Below, piece by piece: positions 19,909-29,074 of a stretch of DNA of 64,000 nucleotides. Positions within the stretch are counted from its first letter, which is position 1, and the number at the start of each line of letters is the position of its first letter. The position numbers and the translations under genes were made by a program. The notes under the pieces are model-generated. The model was not told the origin of the DNA, did no database searches, and saw only the letters and a list, made by a program, of their open reading frames with translations. Source of the stretch: an uncultured Ignisphaera sp. (GTDB lineage Archaea > Thermoproteota > Thermoprotei_A > Sulfolobales > Ignisphaeraceae). The DNA is taken from positions 1 through 64,000 of the forward strand of contig CALJEI010000010.1 of NCBI GenBank assembly GCA_938074605.1, written 5' to 3'.

Positions 19909-20222
19909 TATGTGTATTAGCTTCAGATAAAGTAGCTATAGAAGCTTTATTAAAAGTGATGGATAGTATAGTATCAGAAATAAGAAAGAATAGAATTGGG
20001 ATTTGTTTTATGGTATTTTATAGTTATGATATTAAAAATGTTTTTAGGTATAGAGATATTTTTACCAGATATGTAGATATTGGAATACGAGTATACATCG
20101 AGAATGAACATTCACAATTAATTAAAATATTGGCCCCATGTACCACTATATATGTAGATAGTGAAGATTATGTTGCAAAGGAACTTTCTAAAAAAATAAA
20201 TGTCACTGTCAAAATGGTTTAG
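19896..20222 (+). CDS. Conserved-looking small protein of unknown function
   Basis: The 108-residue alpha/beta protein is not recognised. It starts with a hydrophobic strand (MAALICVLASDKVAIEALL) followed by alternating strands and helices, with no metal motif. It overlaps the end of cysS by 13 bases, so translation is probably coupled. I prefer ATG at 19896; GTG at 19890 is also possible. Its stop codon overlaps an antisense C/D-like RNA candidate. Confidence 0.45.
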   Translation: MAALICVLASDKVAIEALLKVMDSIVSEIRKNRIGICFMVFYSYDIKNVFRYRDIFTRYVDIGIRVYIENEHSQLIKILAPCTTIYVDSEDYVAKELSKKINVTVKMV

Positions 20223-20286
20223 CGGTCCCCGTCGCTCCACCTAACATCATTCTACACTCAGGGGTGCTCCTACGGTCATCCCAATT
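20216..20286 (-). ncRNA. Candidate C/D-type sRNA with 16S rRNA complementarity
   Basis: A GC-rich island on the minus strand shows GGGATGA (C-like, one mismatch), a 14-base guide CCGTAGGAGCACCC, CTGA (D'), a 7-base spacer and ATGATGT (C'). A second guide follows that contains GGTGGAGCGACGGG. That string is the exact complement of CCCGTCGCTCCACC, which I recall as a conserved segment near the 3' end of crenarchaeal 16S rRNA (decoding region). A clear final D box is missing; the best is CTAA after GACCG. The call rests on box order, GC contrast and rRNA match; the missing D box lowers confidence. Confidence 0.45.
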
Positions 20287-20312
20287 AAAAATACTGTTTA
20301 AAGGGTATTAAA

Positions 20313-20582
20313 ATGTATATTAAGATGTGTGAAATATGTAACGAAATGCCTGCAGTAATTAAGTGCCCAATATGCAATAGATATGTTTGTAGAAAACATT
20401 TTGATGACATTAGTAAACGCTGTATTGTGTGTAAGGAAAGTATATGTAATATTTGCAGAGACAATCTTTCAATAACACGATGTAACATATGTGGTCGAAA
20501 AATATGTCATTATTGTTCTATTGAAATAGATGAAGTACGTAGGATTTGTTGGTATTGCATTATATCTTCGAGAGTAAAATAA
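20313..20582 (+). CDS. Cysteine-rich zinc-finger protein (B-box/RING-like)
   Basis: The 89-residue protein is built almost wholly of CxxC pairs: CEIC, CPIC, CRKH, CIVC, CNIC, CNIC, CHYC and CWYC. The spacing, with a CxxxH pair, suggests two or three interleaved zinc sites like a cross-brace B-box or RING finger. It may mediate protein contacts, but no family is assigned. It is monocistronic, with a TATA-like TGTTTAAAG about 20 bases before the ATG. Confidence 0.6.
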   Translation: MYIKMCEICNEMPAVIKCPICNRYVCRKHFDDISKRCIVCKESICNICRDNLSITRCNICGRKICHYCSIEIDEVRRICWYCIISSRVK

Positions 20583-20838
20583 ACCATTAAGCTTATAGGA
20601 TAATGTTATAGTATGTTATAAAATTCAATACCCTATGTAAAATAGTATTTCATAGCCATGCTGACGTTACAGTAATGCCTTAAAAGAATGGTTTAAGATC
20701 TCCATAGCAGGTTCTGTAACATATTTTTATGGGTTGCCCGTTACTATAAATCTATAGATAATTTTAAATAAATGTCAATAACATTATACCTAATTACTGC
20801 TATAAAATTAATAAGCACATATCTTAAAGTATCTTTAG

Positions 20839-21363
20839 GTGCTAGTATTGAACATCTCAAATACTATATTGCAACATACTAATAACCTACACAAGGAAAT
20901 CGATGAAAGACTGGATAGAGCCTTAAGAGAAGGAGCTAATAAAGAGTACATACAGATACTATCTGAATTAGTATCATTTATATCATCCCTAAAAAAATTT
21001 CTAAATAATGCATCACTACTTGATAATCTCTATAGTAATGTAAAAAGTGGTAGAGTATGTTTCCAATGGTTTTATACAGAAGATAAAACCAGTATTTCAC
21101 TAGTAAAGTTTGACCCCTTGGTAGCCATAGCATATAATGGTACAAGTATATACATGAATTTTAATGAAAAGGGTATCAGCATCCATAGTAATACTATAGA
21201 ATATCATATAAATTCGTTAAAGGAAACTCTATCCCTAAATGAAATTAACAATATTATAGCTAGAAAGAGCTTACTATTAAATATTTTAGGTACACTAAAA
21301 ACAGTATTGCAACATTATATGGATGACTTTATTAAATGTTCAAAAACATTTAGAACTAAATGA
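20839..21363 (+). CDS. Hypothetical helical protein
   Basis: I do not recognise this 174-residue protein. The first 65 residues are helical and charged (DERLDRALREGANKEY). The middle looks beta-rich (FQWFYTEDKTSISLVKF ... SIYMNF), and the end is helical. There is no membrane segment. It starts at GTG 20839 after a short AT-rich leader. The 256 bases before it show no other feature. Its 3' end faces an sRNA and a ribbon-helix-helix gene on the other strand. Confidence 0.45.
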   Translation: MLVLNISNTILQHTNNLHKEIDERLDRALREGANKEYIQILSELVSFISSLKKFLNNASLLDNLYSNVKSGRVCFQWFYTEDKTSISLVKFDPLVAIAYNGTSIYMNFNEKGISIHSNTIEYHINSLKETLSLNEINNIIARKSLLLNILGTLKTVLQHYMDDFIKCSKTFRTK

Positions 21364-21377
21364 ACTAGTGTATATAC

Positions 21378-21445
21378 ATAATCAGTTGGGGATTCTACCA
21401 TCACAGCATTTTTAGCTCAGAAAGGGCTGGGCTCTCATCAGATTA
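21378..21445 (-). ncRNA. C/D box sRNA
   Basis: On the minus strand all four boxes are in order: C CTGATGA (21441-21435), guide GAGCCCAGCCCTTT, D' CTGA (21420-21417), a 12-base spacer, C' GTGATGG (21404-21398), guide TAGAATCCCCAA, and D CTGA (21385-21382). Guide lengths of 14 and 12 fit archaeal sRNAs directing 2'-O-methylation with L7Ae, Nop5 and fibrillarin. It begins about 8 bases after the stop of the ribbon-helix-helix gene and may be processed from that transcript. Targets are not assigned. Confidence 0.8.
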
Positions 21446-21452
21446 TGGTTCT

Positions 21453-22160
21453 TCATGATATTAGTATATGCCATTTTTTAGTTGTATTATCATATATAGC
21501 TATCGCAGATTCCTTTAATTTATAAAATAATCTACTTTCTATAGAATCTAGGGCTTGTTTAATTTCATCATCATTGTTTGTACTTATTTTCATTATCTTT
21601 TTTATAAAGTTTTCCCAAAAGTTTGGATCGACTGCTATTCTCTCATCTTTTGCTTCAATAACTTTTGCATTGCTTTGTTCTAATTTTGCAAAGAAGCTAT
21701 CCCTATCCTTAATTCGATTAGCTATATCCCTTTCAAATATCACCTTCTGTTCCTTTAGTATATCAATGGCAGTTTTTCTAGGAGCTTTATGTTCTGCTTT
21801 AATATGTGCTTCAGCGCTACTTTTTATTTTCAATCTCTCCTCCATCTCCAAGATTTTCTGTTCTATTCCTTCTATTCTCTCAACGATTTCAGCTGTTTTT
21901 CTACTTAGTTCATCTACTTTAGATGTAAATGGGTTTATCTTATCCTGAATTCTCCTTTCTAGCAGTAGAATTATTCTATCCAATGTAGCTTGTGTCTTCT
22001 TCGATGTTTCGCTTACCACCTCTTCTTTACTCTGTTTACCTAATTCCCTCATTATAAGGGATCTTATGTACTCTGCAATAGTTAAAAGTCCTTCTTCCCT
22101 TGCTTTCTTCTCAAGTTCCTCATACAATTTTTCATCAATCTTTATAGTTATGATCTTCAT
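21453..22160 (-). CDS. Ribbon-helix-helix protein with long coiled coil
   Basis: The 235-residue protein begins with a CopG/MetJ-like ribbon-helix-helix fold (MKIITIKIDEKLYEELEKKA, then IAEYIRSLIMREL), which usually binds DNA as a dimer. A coiled coil follows (about 60-115, heptads around LDRIILLLERR and IEGIEQKILEMEERL). A C-terminal domain of about 100 residues (DILKEQKVIFERDI ... DPNFWENFIKKIMKI) is unknown. It is probably a DNA-binding regulator or chromatin-type protein. It is 57 bases downstream of the nicotinate phosphoribosyltransferase gene on the same strand. Confidence 0.7.
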   Translation of the reverse strand: MKIITIKIDEKLYEELEKKAREEGLLTIAEYIRSLIMRELGKQSKEEVVSETSKKTQATLDRIILLLERRIQDKINPFTSKVDELSRKTAEIVERIEGIEQKILEMEERLKIKSSAEAHIKAEHKAPRKTAIDILKEQKVIFERDIANRIKDRDSFFAKLEQSNAKVIEAKDERIAVDPNFWENFIKKIMKISTNNDDEIKQALDSIESRLFYKLKESAIAIYDNTTKKWHILIS

Positions 22161-22217
22161 TAACTTTACCTAATAAAATATATGTCTATAGAAATTAAAA
22201 ACCAACTTGCTCTATAG

Positions 22218-23423
22218 CTATTCTACATGGTTAAGCTGATCGAGAACATACTTTCTTATTTCTTGAGGCGATGGAAGGGTCCTAACTAATTGACCGTTAT
22301 CTAAGTATTTAATGAGCATTGGCTTGGCTTGAGAACCATCGCTACATTTTATCTCCTTATTTGGAACATCTATATAGTCCTCATAGATTGGTTTACATCT
22401 ATATAACTGCTTCATACCAGGGAGTTTTCCACGTTTTGTTATGGGAATCCAAATCCTTCTATCCTCATCATAGATTTCAACTACATCCATACTTAGATCA
22501 ATAGATGGTGGAAATGCTATAGAGGTTCCCACGCCAAAACCATCTGCAACCTCCTTTAATTTTGTAATATTCTCCTCATCAACACCCCCACTAATGATTA
22601 TCTTAACATCATTAAAGCCATGTAGTTTAAGCGTCCATTTAACTTCTTGAGCTATCATATAGATATCCCCTCTTCTACTTCTTGGAGTATCTAGACGGAC
22701 CCCCCACAATCTTTTTCCAAAAGCTTGTATCGCTAACTCACTTTCATATCGTTCATCATAAAAAGTGTCAATTAATGCAATTCTAGGTACATCCTCAAGT
22801 ACAACATCGTCAAAGGCTTGAAAGGCTTTAATAGGATCTCCAAAAACTATTATTAGGACATGTGGCATTGTTCCTTTAGGTTCTATGTCCATGAATTCTT
22901 TGCTGGTTACCCCTGAAACTGCATCACACCCCCCTATATATGCTGCCCTATCTAATGCTGGTGTTATTGCTGGATGATGTGCCCTTAGCCCAAAGAATAA
23001 AACTTGTTTATCACCTGCTAACTTCTTAATTCTTGCTGCTTTTGTTGATACACTAGAGTAAAACCTTAGAATACCAAGTAATGCTGTTTCAAGATGTATG
23101 ATGTCGCATATCCTCCCCTCTACTACAGCTAATGGTTGTATTTCTTTGAATATTGTACCCTCAGGTAGAGAGTAGAATACCACATTTTTATTCATTAGAA
23201 GAGCTAGTGCCTCTTCAAGCCCTGTAAAGACGGCCCACTTATAATTTCTTGGAAGACTGTATGCATGGATTTCATACCTTACCATTCTATTACACATGCC
23301 ATATTTCTCTAAGATATTCCTGCTTCTAATAAAGTATATGTCTGTCGCTTCACCCCTTTTAATTCTCTCAGCATCCAATATATAAAATTGTGGATCCTTA
23401 CCTCTCATTATATCCTCCACCAT
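22218..23423 (-). CDS. pncB: Nicotinate phosphoribosyltransferase
   Basis: The enzyme makes nicotinate mononucleotide from nicotinate and PRPP in NAD salvage. The 401-residue protein has the archaeal short form: FFGLRAHHPAITPALDRAAY, GCDAVSGVTSKEF, GTMPHVLIIVFGDP, IDTFYDERYES, GVRLDTPRSR and KIIISGGVDEENI are all typical of the barrel active site. A C-terminal cysteine pair region (CKPIYEDY, IKCSDG) may be structural. The ATG at 23423 fits the family length. It lies between a small AbrB-like gene upstream and the ribbon-helix-helix gene downstream on the same strand. Confidence 0.93.
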   Translation of the reverse strand: MVEDIMRGKDPQFYILDAERIKRGEATDIYFIRSRNILEKYGMCNRMVRYEIHAYSLPRNYKWAVFTGLEEALALLMNKNVVFYSLPEGTIFKEIQPLAVVEGRICDIIHLETALLGILRFYSSVSTKAARIKKLAGDKQVLFFGLRAHHPAITPALDRAAYIGGCDAVSGVTSKEFMDIEPKGTMPHVLIIVFGDPIKAFQAFDDVVLEDVPRIALIDTFYDERYESELAIQAFGKRLWGVRLDTPRSRRGDIYMIAQEVKWTLKLHGFNDVKIIISGGVDEENITKLKEVADGFGVGTSIAFPPSIDLSMDVVEIYDEDRRIWIPITKRGKLPGMKQLYRCKPIYEDYIDVPNKEIKCSDGSQAKPMLIKYLDNGQLVRTLPSPQEIRKYVLDQLNHVE

Positions 23424-23488
23424 TGGCAGTTATTTACATAAATGTTGGTATAGTTCAAATTGAATAGCAGTCTGTTACCATATTTATA

Positions 23489-23737
23489 CTATTCTATCTT
23501 TATACCCCTTTCCTCAGCTAATTTTTGTGGCATTATTGTTGTAGTTCCTTGCTCTTCATCTCTTATAACAATAAAATTGGTACCAAATCTTTCAACTATA
23601 TTTCTTGGTATATAAAGATTTAGTGATAGTGTAAAGTACTCATAATTATATACCTTGTTTTTTACATTTTTATGTCCTATTATTTTCCTCACTTCAACTC
23701 TTCTGATCTTAAGTTTTGAAGTCTTTGATGTGTCCAC
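23489..23737 (-). CDS. Small AbrB-like basic protein
   Basis: The 82-residue protein has a basic N-terminus (KLKIRRVEVRKIIGHKNVK) and a beta-rich half (YFTLSLNLYIPRNIVERFG ... FIVIRDEEQGTTTIMP) that recalls the swapped-hairpin AbrB/SpoVT fold, with its LxIPxxIVEK-like core. Such proteins bind DNA or act as antitoxins, but no toxin gene is next to it. It sits between leuS and pncB on the same strand with short gaps and may be part of that transcript. Confidence 0.55.
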   Translation of the reverse strand: MDTSKTSKLKIRRVEVRKIIGHKNVKNKVYNYEYFTLSLNLYIPRNIVERFGTNFIVIRDEEQGTTTIMPQKLAEERGIKIE

Positions 23738-23789
23738 TATAATTCACCTAAGCTTTCTCTTTAGGATGAAAATTAAATAAGCTTTATTA

Positions 23790-26726
23790 TTATTCAACAT
23801 ATATACCTGGCCTTAACGGTAATGCTATTTTTTTCTTACCACCAAGGTCTGGTACCTTGTCATCTATTGCTGAATATATTTCTACTTCAGCTTTTATTCT
23901 TTTAGATATGTACTCTCGGGCAGTCATAAGCAGTTCTAATTCATCCGCATCTCTACACTTTAGATAGAGTTCTTTAATATCATCACTAATGGTTGTAGCT
24001 ATATCGTATAGCGATTTTACTATTGCTGCAATATTTCTCTTATCTACCTTCAACTCCTTAGAGAGTCTATCTATTATTTCTGATGGTCTAACTCCCGTCA
24101 TAGCTTCCTCCAATACTCTTCTCATAATTGCCTGCTTATCATGTGGAGCAACATATATTACAACTCTATGTACTTGGGTCTTTTTTGTTGCTTTAATAAT
24201 GTTATTTATTGCATCTATTACTGTATCTGCATATTTAAAGGCTAATAATGTATCTATATCGATTTCGCTTGGTATTTCAATTATCTTATTAGCAAGTATA
24301 CCTTCTGCAAATGTTTTGCTCCATATTTCCTCGGCTATAAATGGGGTATAGATATTTATAAGTCCTAGCCATATCTTAATGGCATCCAGTATCTTCTTAT
24401 TGGGGGTACCTACAACCCCTATATACGTTCTAATAAGATCTCTAAGATCGTAATATATGGACACACCAGCATCTCTAATTCTAATTTCTTCAAGAGCATT
24501 AATAATCCTCTGAACCCTATATACAAATTCGTTCCAGAACCATCTATCAATAATATTTGCCTCATCCCGTAGTATTTCTCTTTTATGGAATAGCTCCATT
24601 ATTTCATCTGATATTAGTTGAAGAAGCTGTGGATACTCATTTCTACACAATTTTTCAAGCATATCGTAGTCTATATTCTCATCCTGATGCACCTCTGCAT
24701 TTAATGCTAGTAGTAGCCTAATTGTGTCAGAGCCGTATGTTGTTATCAACCTCCTTAATGGTATTATATTCCTTGCCGATTTGCTCATTTTCTGCTGTTT
24801 TATAAGAACCCAGCCATTAGCTACTATACCTCTAGGATACATTTTTTCTGGAAATAATGCAATATGATTAAATATGAAGAAAGTTAGATGGTTTGGTATT
24901 AAATCTTTACCACTAACTCTTAAATCTAATGGATACCAATACTCAAATCCCCTATTTAGCTCCTCTAAAATTTCTGTAGATATGCCTAGGCTGTGTGAAA
25001 GTTCTTCAACTTTACCTTGCCTTAAAAATACGTAGTCCCAAAATTCCTTAGTTAACTTGCTACTATCAATTCCATATTCTCTAATCTTATGTATAACAGT
25101 ATAGAAAGCCATATATATAGTTGAGTCACTTAAGCTCTCTATAACCCACCTATCGTCCCATGGAAGTGGTACCCCCAGTCCCCTAGTTCTTGCACATGCT
25201 CTTCTCTTTAACCAGTCTATTGTTGATTCAAATTGTGCTATGGACTCTTGTGGTATAATCTTCATATTCCTTAACCATTCTCTTGTCATAATCTTCCATT
25301 CGCTATCACCATAATTTATAAACCATTGGTCTTGTAAAATCTTGACAACAATTTCTGTACCACATCTACAGTAAACTGGTTTATTGAGAAGCTCGTATAT
25401 AGGAAAACCAAGTTTGTTAACAATAATATAGCTTCTTAAATTCTCTCTAGCCTCTTTAACACTTTTACCAGATATATTGGATTCAATGAAATTTCTAATA
25501 TCCTTTAAATTATATGGTATAACTTCATGTAGCTCTTGTATCATATAGCCCGACTGCAGCTCTAAGCTATATACAGCTTTTGTAGCCTCATCGAGTTTCT
25601 CTTTTTCATCCTGCGACTTTATATTCATATTTTTTAATATTTCATAGGCTGTAGCAATCCTCTTACCACTAACCTCTATAATAATTCTTGGCATAATAGA
25701 TAACACTTTATCTAGAAACAACTGACTACTTTTTAGTTCTTCAAGGGCTATTGCATCATAGGGAGCATGTGCTGGAACACTCATTACAATTCCTGTTGCA
25801 AATGAAGCATCCACGAATTTTGCAGGAAGTATAGGTATCTCTTCACCTGTTATTGGATTATATACCTTTCTTCCAATTAGCTCACTTCCCTTAATAAATT
25901 CAATTACATTAAAATTCAACTGGTATTTTAGTTTATTGGCCGCTTTCTCTCCTACAATCCATAAAGATCCTTCATCTAATCTAATTTTTACATACACTTC
26001 ATCAGGATTAATCCATAGATTTGTTACACCAAATATTGTTTCAGGTCTTAGTGTAGCTGTTGGGTATATTATATCGTTTTGATCTTTAAAGAATATAGCT
26101 ATAAACTCACCAATTTCAGGTTCAACATCACCCTTTGTATCATGCATACCTACAGGCATTTCATGTCTTGGACACCAACCAACAGGGTGTGTTCCTTTTT
26201 CAATAAGCTTCTTCTCATATAATTTAAGGAATTGCCAGTGTATAAATGATCTAAACTCTGGATCTATTGTCGTAAATTCCCTCCTCCAGTCTATAGATAA
26301 TCCAAATAAATGCATCACTTCCTTTGATATTCTATGAAAATATCTCGCTAAATATAGGGGGTCGCTCATTTTTTCTATATCGCCCTCAGGAACTTCATAA
26401 ACATCTCTGAAGAATTCTATGAGCTCTTTATCACCACTAGCTATAGCCTCTGCCATTGATATTATTGGCGTACCTGTATAATGAAATCCCATGGGAAATA
26501 AAGTATTGTATCCCTGCATTCTTTTAAAGCGGGCAATTATATCTGCCACAAGATACGTTCTGCCGTGCCCTATGTGTATAGGGCCATTAGGATACATGAA
26601 GGCTGCTGTAATGAAGAACTTCTTCATATCCTTATTAGGATTGGCTTCAAATACTTTCTCTTTTAACCATTTCTCACTCCATTTTATTGATAGTTCAACA
26701 AAATATCTGTTAACGTCCGTCTTCAT
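23790..26726 (-). CDS. leuS: Leucyl-tRNA synthetase (archaeal type)
   Basis: The enzyme charges tRNA-Leu. The 978-residue class I synthetase has YPNGPIHIGHGRTYLVADI (HIGH), the editing domain (TLRPETIFGVTNLWINPDE, SVPAHAPYDAIAL), and the signature loop KQQKMSKSARNIIPL (KMSKS). The long C-terminal anticodon-binding part is intact. Length and order fit the archaeal/eukaryotic form. The ATG at 26726 is close to the HIGH domain as expected. A small AbrB-like gene follows on the same strand. Confidence 0.97.
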   Translation of the reverse strand: MKTDVNRYFVELSIKWSEKWLKEKVFEANPNKDMKKFFITAAFMYPNGPIHIGHGRTYLVADIIARFKRMQGYNTLFPMGFHYTGTPIISMAEAIASGDKELIEFFRDVYEVPEGDIEKMSDPLYLARYFHRISKEVMHLFGLSIDWRREFTTIDPEFRSFIHWQFLKLYEKKLIEKGTHPVGWCPRHEMPVGMHDTKGDVEPEIGEFIAIFFKDQNDIIYPTATLRPETIFGVTNLWINPDEVYVKIRLDEGSLWIVGEKAANKLKYQLNFNVIEFIKGSELIGRKVYNPITGEEIPILPAKFVDASFATGIVMSVPAHAPYDAIALEELKSSQLFLDKVLSIMPRIIIEVSGKRIATAYEILKNMNIKSQDEKEKLDEATKAVYSLELQSGYMIQELHEVIPYNLKDIRNFIESNISGKSVKEARENLRSYIIVNKLGFPIYELLNKPVYCRCGTEIVVKILQDQWFINYGDSEWKIMTREWLRNMKIIPQESIAQFESTIDWLKRRACARTRGLGVPLPWDDRWVIESLSDSTIYMAFYTVIHKIREYGIDSSKLTKEFWDYVFLRQGKVEELSHSLGISTEILEELNRGFEYWYPLDLRVSGKDLIPNHLTFFIFNHIALFPEKMYPRGIVANGWVLIKQQKMSKSARNIIPLRRLITTYGSDTIRLLLALNAEVHQDENIDYDMLEKLCRNEYPQLLQLISDEIMELFHKREILRDEANIIDRWFWNEFVYRVQRIINALEEIRIRDAGVSIYYDLRDLIRTYIGVVGTPNKKILDAIKIWLGLINIYTPFIAEEIWSKTFAEGILANKIIEIPSEIDIDTLLAFKYADTVIDAINNIIKATKKTQVHRVVIYVAPHDKQAIMRRVLEEAMTGVRPSEIIDRLSKELKVDKRNIAAIVKSLYDIATTISDDIKELYLKCRDADELELLMTAREYISKRIKAEVEIYSAIDDKVPDLGGKKKIALPLRPGIYVE

Positions 26727-26916
26727 TTCGGTATCTACCTAAAGGTATAGACAGTGCTATACAACTTTTAATACTCTTCACTTTTTATGTATATATGTGC
26801 ACATGCTAGCCAATCTAAATTATTGTTCAAGTAAAAGTTGTCTAGAACATGATAGGTGATGTAGCATAAGGTGTACCACAAACAAAAACATCATTAAAAC
26901 CATCTTATTGTTATAT

Positions 26917-27129
26917 ATGCTCATAATAGTAGGCTTTACTGTAGTGCTTATACCATTTTACATAACCCACGTTATTACCACATTTATCGATACCCAATTA
27001 TTTCAGTTACTAAGTTTTATCACCGTACCCTTATTTACACTCTTGCTACTATTTATATGGTACTACATAACAATGAAAATAGTAAATCTATTGGTGGATT
27101 CACATAAACATATAAGTACTCGAAATTAA
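26917..27129 (+). CDS. Small two-helix membrane protein
   Basis: The 70-residue protein has two strong hydrophobic segments (about 2-25 and 34-58) separated by a short polar turn, and a His- and Lys-containing tail. No family is recognised. I prefer ATG at 26917; a TTG at 26908 would add three residues. It is divergent from leuS, in a spacer of about 180 bases that shows no other feature. Confidence 0.4.
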   Translation: MLIIVGFTVVLIPFYITHVITTFIDTQLFQLLSFITVPLFTLLLLFIWYYITMKIVNLLVDSHKHISTRN

Positions 27130-27167
27130 ATACTACATAAAAAGTAATCTTTAGCAATATAAATCAA

Positions 27168-27232
27168 CCAGATGATGTACTTGGCCGTTACGGAAAGTAG
27201 CAATAATGAGGAGTGCGGTAGCCTCTGATGGG
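27168..27232 (+). ncRNA. Probable C/D box sRNA just upstream of a TTG-start gene
   Basis: A GC-rich patch has C ATGATGT (27172-27178), guide ACTTGGCCGTTA (12 bases), D'-like CGGA (27191-27194), a spacer, C'-like ATGAGGA (27206-27212), guide GTGCGGTAGCCT (12 bases) and D CTGA (27225-27228). Both guides are exactly 12 bases, which favours a real sRNA, but D' and C' each deviate from consensus. It ends about 11 bases before the TTG start of the next gene and lies next to that gene's GAGGAG ribosome site. Confidence 0.55.
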
Positions 27233-27242
27233 ATGAGGAGAC

Positions 27243-28172
27243 TTGCCCCCAACAGAATTGATGAAGATATTATCGCGAGCTGACCACATTAAAAAAGAGT
27301 TCATAGAATTTCTTCTCAATAATAATCTCGCCTTAGATATTGGGAATACACATAGATATCTCAATCCACTTCCATATACCCTTGAAAATGTGTTATTAAA
27401 CCTAGATGGTATTCTTCTTAAGTGTTATGGTACAAGCTTCTGTAAAGAGAGTATATTCCTAAAGGATGTAAATGTAGAACAGACTAATCGCATTAATACA
27501 AACAGTATAAGTCTATATGCCAACAGCAGATTTTATATCTATAGACCCTTCTCAGATAGTCTAAGAATAGCACGGTTACCAAGTGGTGAAAAAGTCGCCA
27601 TCATACCCATAAGTGAGATCACGGCAATCCAAATATATGGTGAACATAGTGAAAATATTATTTCATATTCAGCTGGGGAAAACTGGACCACCTTAGAATT
27701 AAGAGGCATTAGGGCGGCAGTCATATCAAGTGGCTATAATGCTCTCTCCATATTATTTTCAAGCCCGGTAATTATAGAGTGTCCAAATAAAAAGGTGTGT
27801 AAATTTTATACCTCGGGTGAAAATACCCTCCTGTTTCTACCAAATGAGCCAATCATAAGTTTAATAAGAATGCATTATCTAAGTCACTTTGTAATTAAAT
27901 CAATCCTCACGCTAAATATTGAGGAACCACTGGTAGAGTTTCTAGACTATACAACATTATCCCTACCAATAGCTTTTAATGATAACTGTATTCGACTAGC
28001 TATATTTAACCTACTACATAAATCGATTAATAGTATTATTAAAAGTTACAAGTATATTGCAAAAATAGTCCTTGATGGTATTACTGAATATAATTATAGG
28101 CATAGTGTGGTAAGAATCGGGCTTCCACCATATTCCAAGGCAGAGTTCGAACTATGTTTACATACATTATAG
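27243..28172 (+). CDS. Hypothetical protein, 309 residues
   Basis: I do not recognise this protein. It appears to mix alpha and beta without membrane segments. A helical N-terminus (ADHIKKEFIEFLLNNN) is followed by a beta-rich middle (IAIIPISEITAIQIYG ... WTTLELRGIRAAVISSGY), a CxxxxxC stretch (IECPNKKVCKFY) and a helical C-terminus. The start is TTG at 27243 after GATGAGGAG. It is single, preceded by an sRNA candidate and convergent with the disulfide oxidoreductase gene. Confidence 0.45.
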   Translation: MPPTELMKILSRADHIKKEFIEFLLNNNLALDIGNTHRYLNPLPYTLENVLLNLDGILLKCYGTSFCKESIFLKDVNVEQTNRINTNSISLYANSRFYIYRPFSDSLRIARLPSGEKVAIIPISEITAIQIYGEHSENIISYSAGENWTTLELRGIRAAVISSGYNALSILFSSPVIIECPNKKVCKFYTSGENTLLFLPNEPIISLIRMHYLSHFVIKSILTLNIEEPLVEFLDYTTLSLPIAFNDNCIRLAIFNLLHKSINSIIKSYKYIAKIVLDGITEYNYRHSVVRIGLPPYSKAEFELCLHTL

Positions 28173-28283
28173 ATAAACGTTAGACCACTTGTTCCATAAC
28201 CACGTAATTTCATCAAACCATATTTATAGACTTGTACATTAAACTTTAACAGCGATTATTAATACAAGAGTAGTTTAGGTTTA

Positions 28284-28961
28284 TCATATTGCCAGCTTCT
28301 TTATAGCATCAAGGAGCTGCACTTCATATGGTAGCCCAACAAATACTACCCTACCGTTAACCGTAATTGTGGGCACTGTAGATACAGCATACTTATCAGC
28401 TATATCAGGATTCTCAAAAGCTTCAATAATAACTGATCTTACATTTCCATTACCATATACCTTACTTGCATAGGCAAACATGTTAGCAAGTAGTGCAGCA
28501 TATGGACAGTAGGGACAGAGCGGTGTTACAATTACTTCAATTTTTACTCGTCCATCGAGTCTTGCTAACTCCTTAATAGTTGTAGTTGAGAGCCCATGGT
28601 CGTTGGTGCTAAGCCTAATTATTGTTTCAATGAATGCTTTTATTTCTTCACCAGCAGGCATTCCTAGGTATGTTATAGAGCTGTCGAGTAAGACTATTGT
28701 TGGCACTCTTTCAATTTCATACTTTTTAAATACATCACTATCTCTTGACATTTCAAATATCTCTAAATCTATAGCCCTCTTATTTCCAATCATTGGGCTA
28801 GAGTCTCTTATTATCCTCATCAGCTTTTCTGTTTCACTACATGTAAAGCAGTTTATTCTATCACTAGAAGTGAACAGCTTAATAGTTACAAGGTTTTTAA
28901 TCTCTTTTAAGGCCTCCTTTAAAGCCTCTATATCGCTTTCCGTTAGATTAACTCTAAACAT
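28284..28961 (-). CDS. pdo: Protein disulfide oxidoreductase (two-thioredoxin-domain PDO)
   Basis: The 225-residue protein has two thioredoxin-fold units in tandem, each with a CxxC site: INCFTCSE (Cys38, Cys41) and TPLCPYCPYA (Cys148, Cys151). A cis-proline loop VPTI follows each unit. This is the layout and length of the archaeal PDO that forms and reshuffles disulfide bonds in the cytosol of hyperthermophiles. It is convergent with the unknown 309-residue gene and lies downstream of the UDP-sugar dehydrogenase gene on the same strand, about 110 bases apart. Confidence 0.9.
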   Translation of the reverse strand: MFRVNLTESDIEALKEALKEIKNLVTIKLFTSSDRINCFTCSETEKLMRIIRDSSPMIGNKRAIDLEIFEMSRDSDVFKKYEIERVPTIVLLDSSITYLGMPAGEEIKAFIETIIRLSTNDHGLSTTTIKELARLDGRVKIEVIVTPLCPYCPYAALLANMFAYASKVYGNGNVRSVIIEAFENPDIADKYAVSTVPTITVNGRVVFVGLPYEVQLLDAIKKLAI

Positions 28962-29074
28962 TTCCTCTACATATGGAGGGAGGGTATGTTCTATATCACT
29001 TGAAATCTTCCATCACCACTATCTACTGTGATCTCTTTATCGCCCCTTAAAAAGGCTAGCCACTTGAATGGTTC

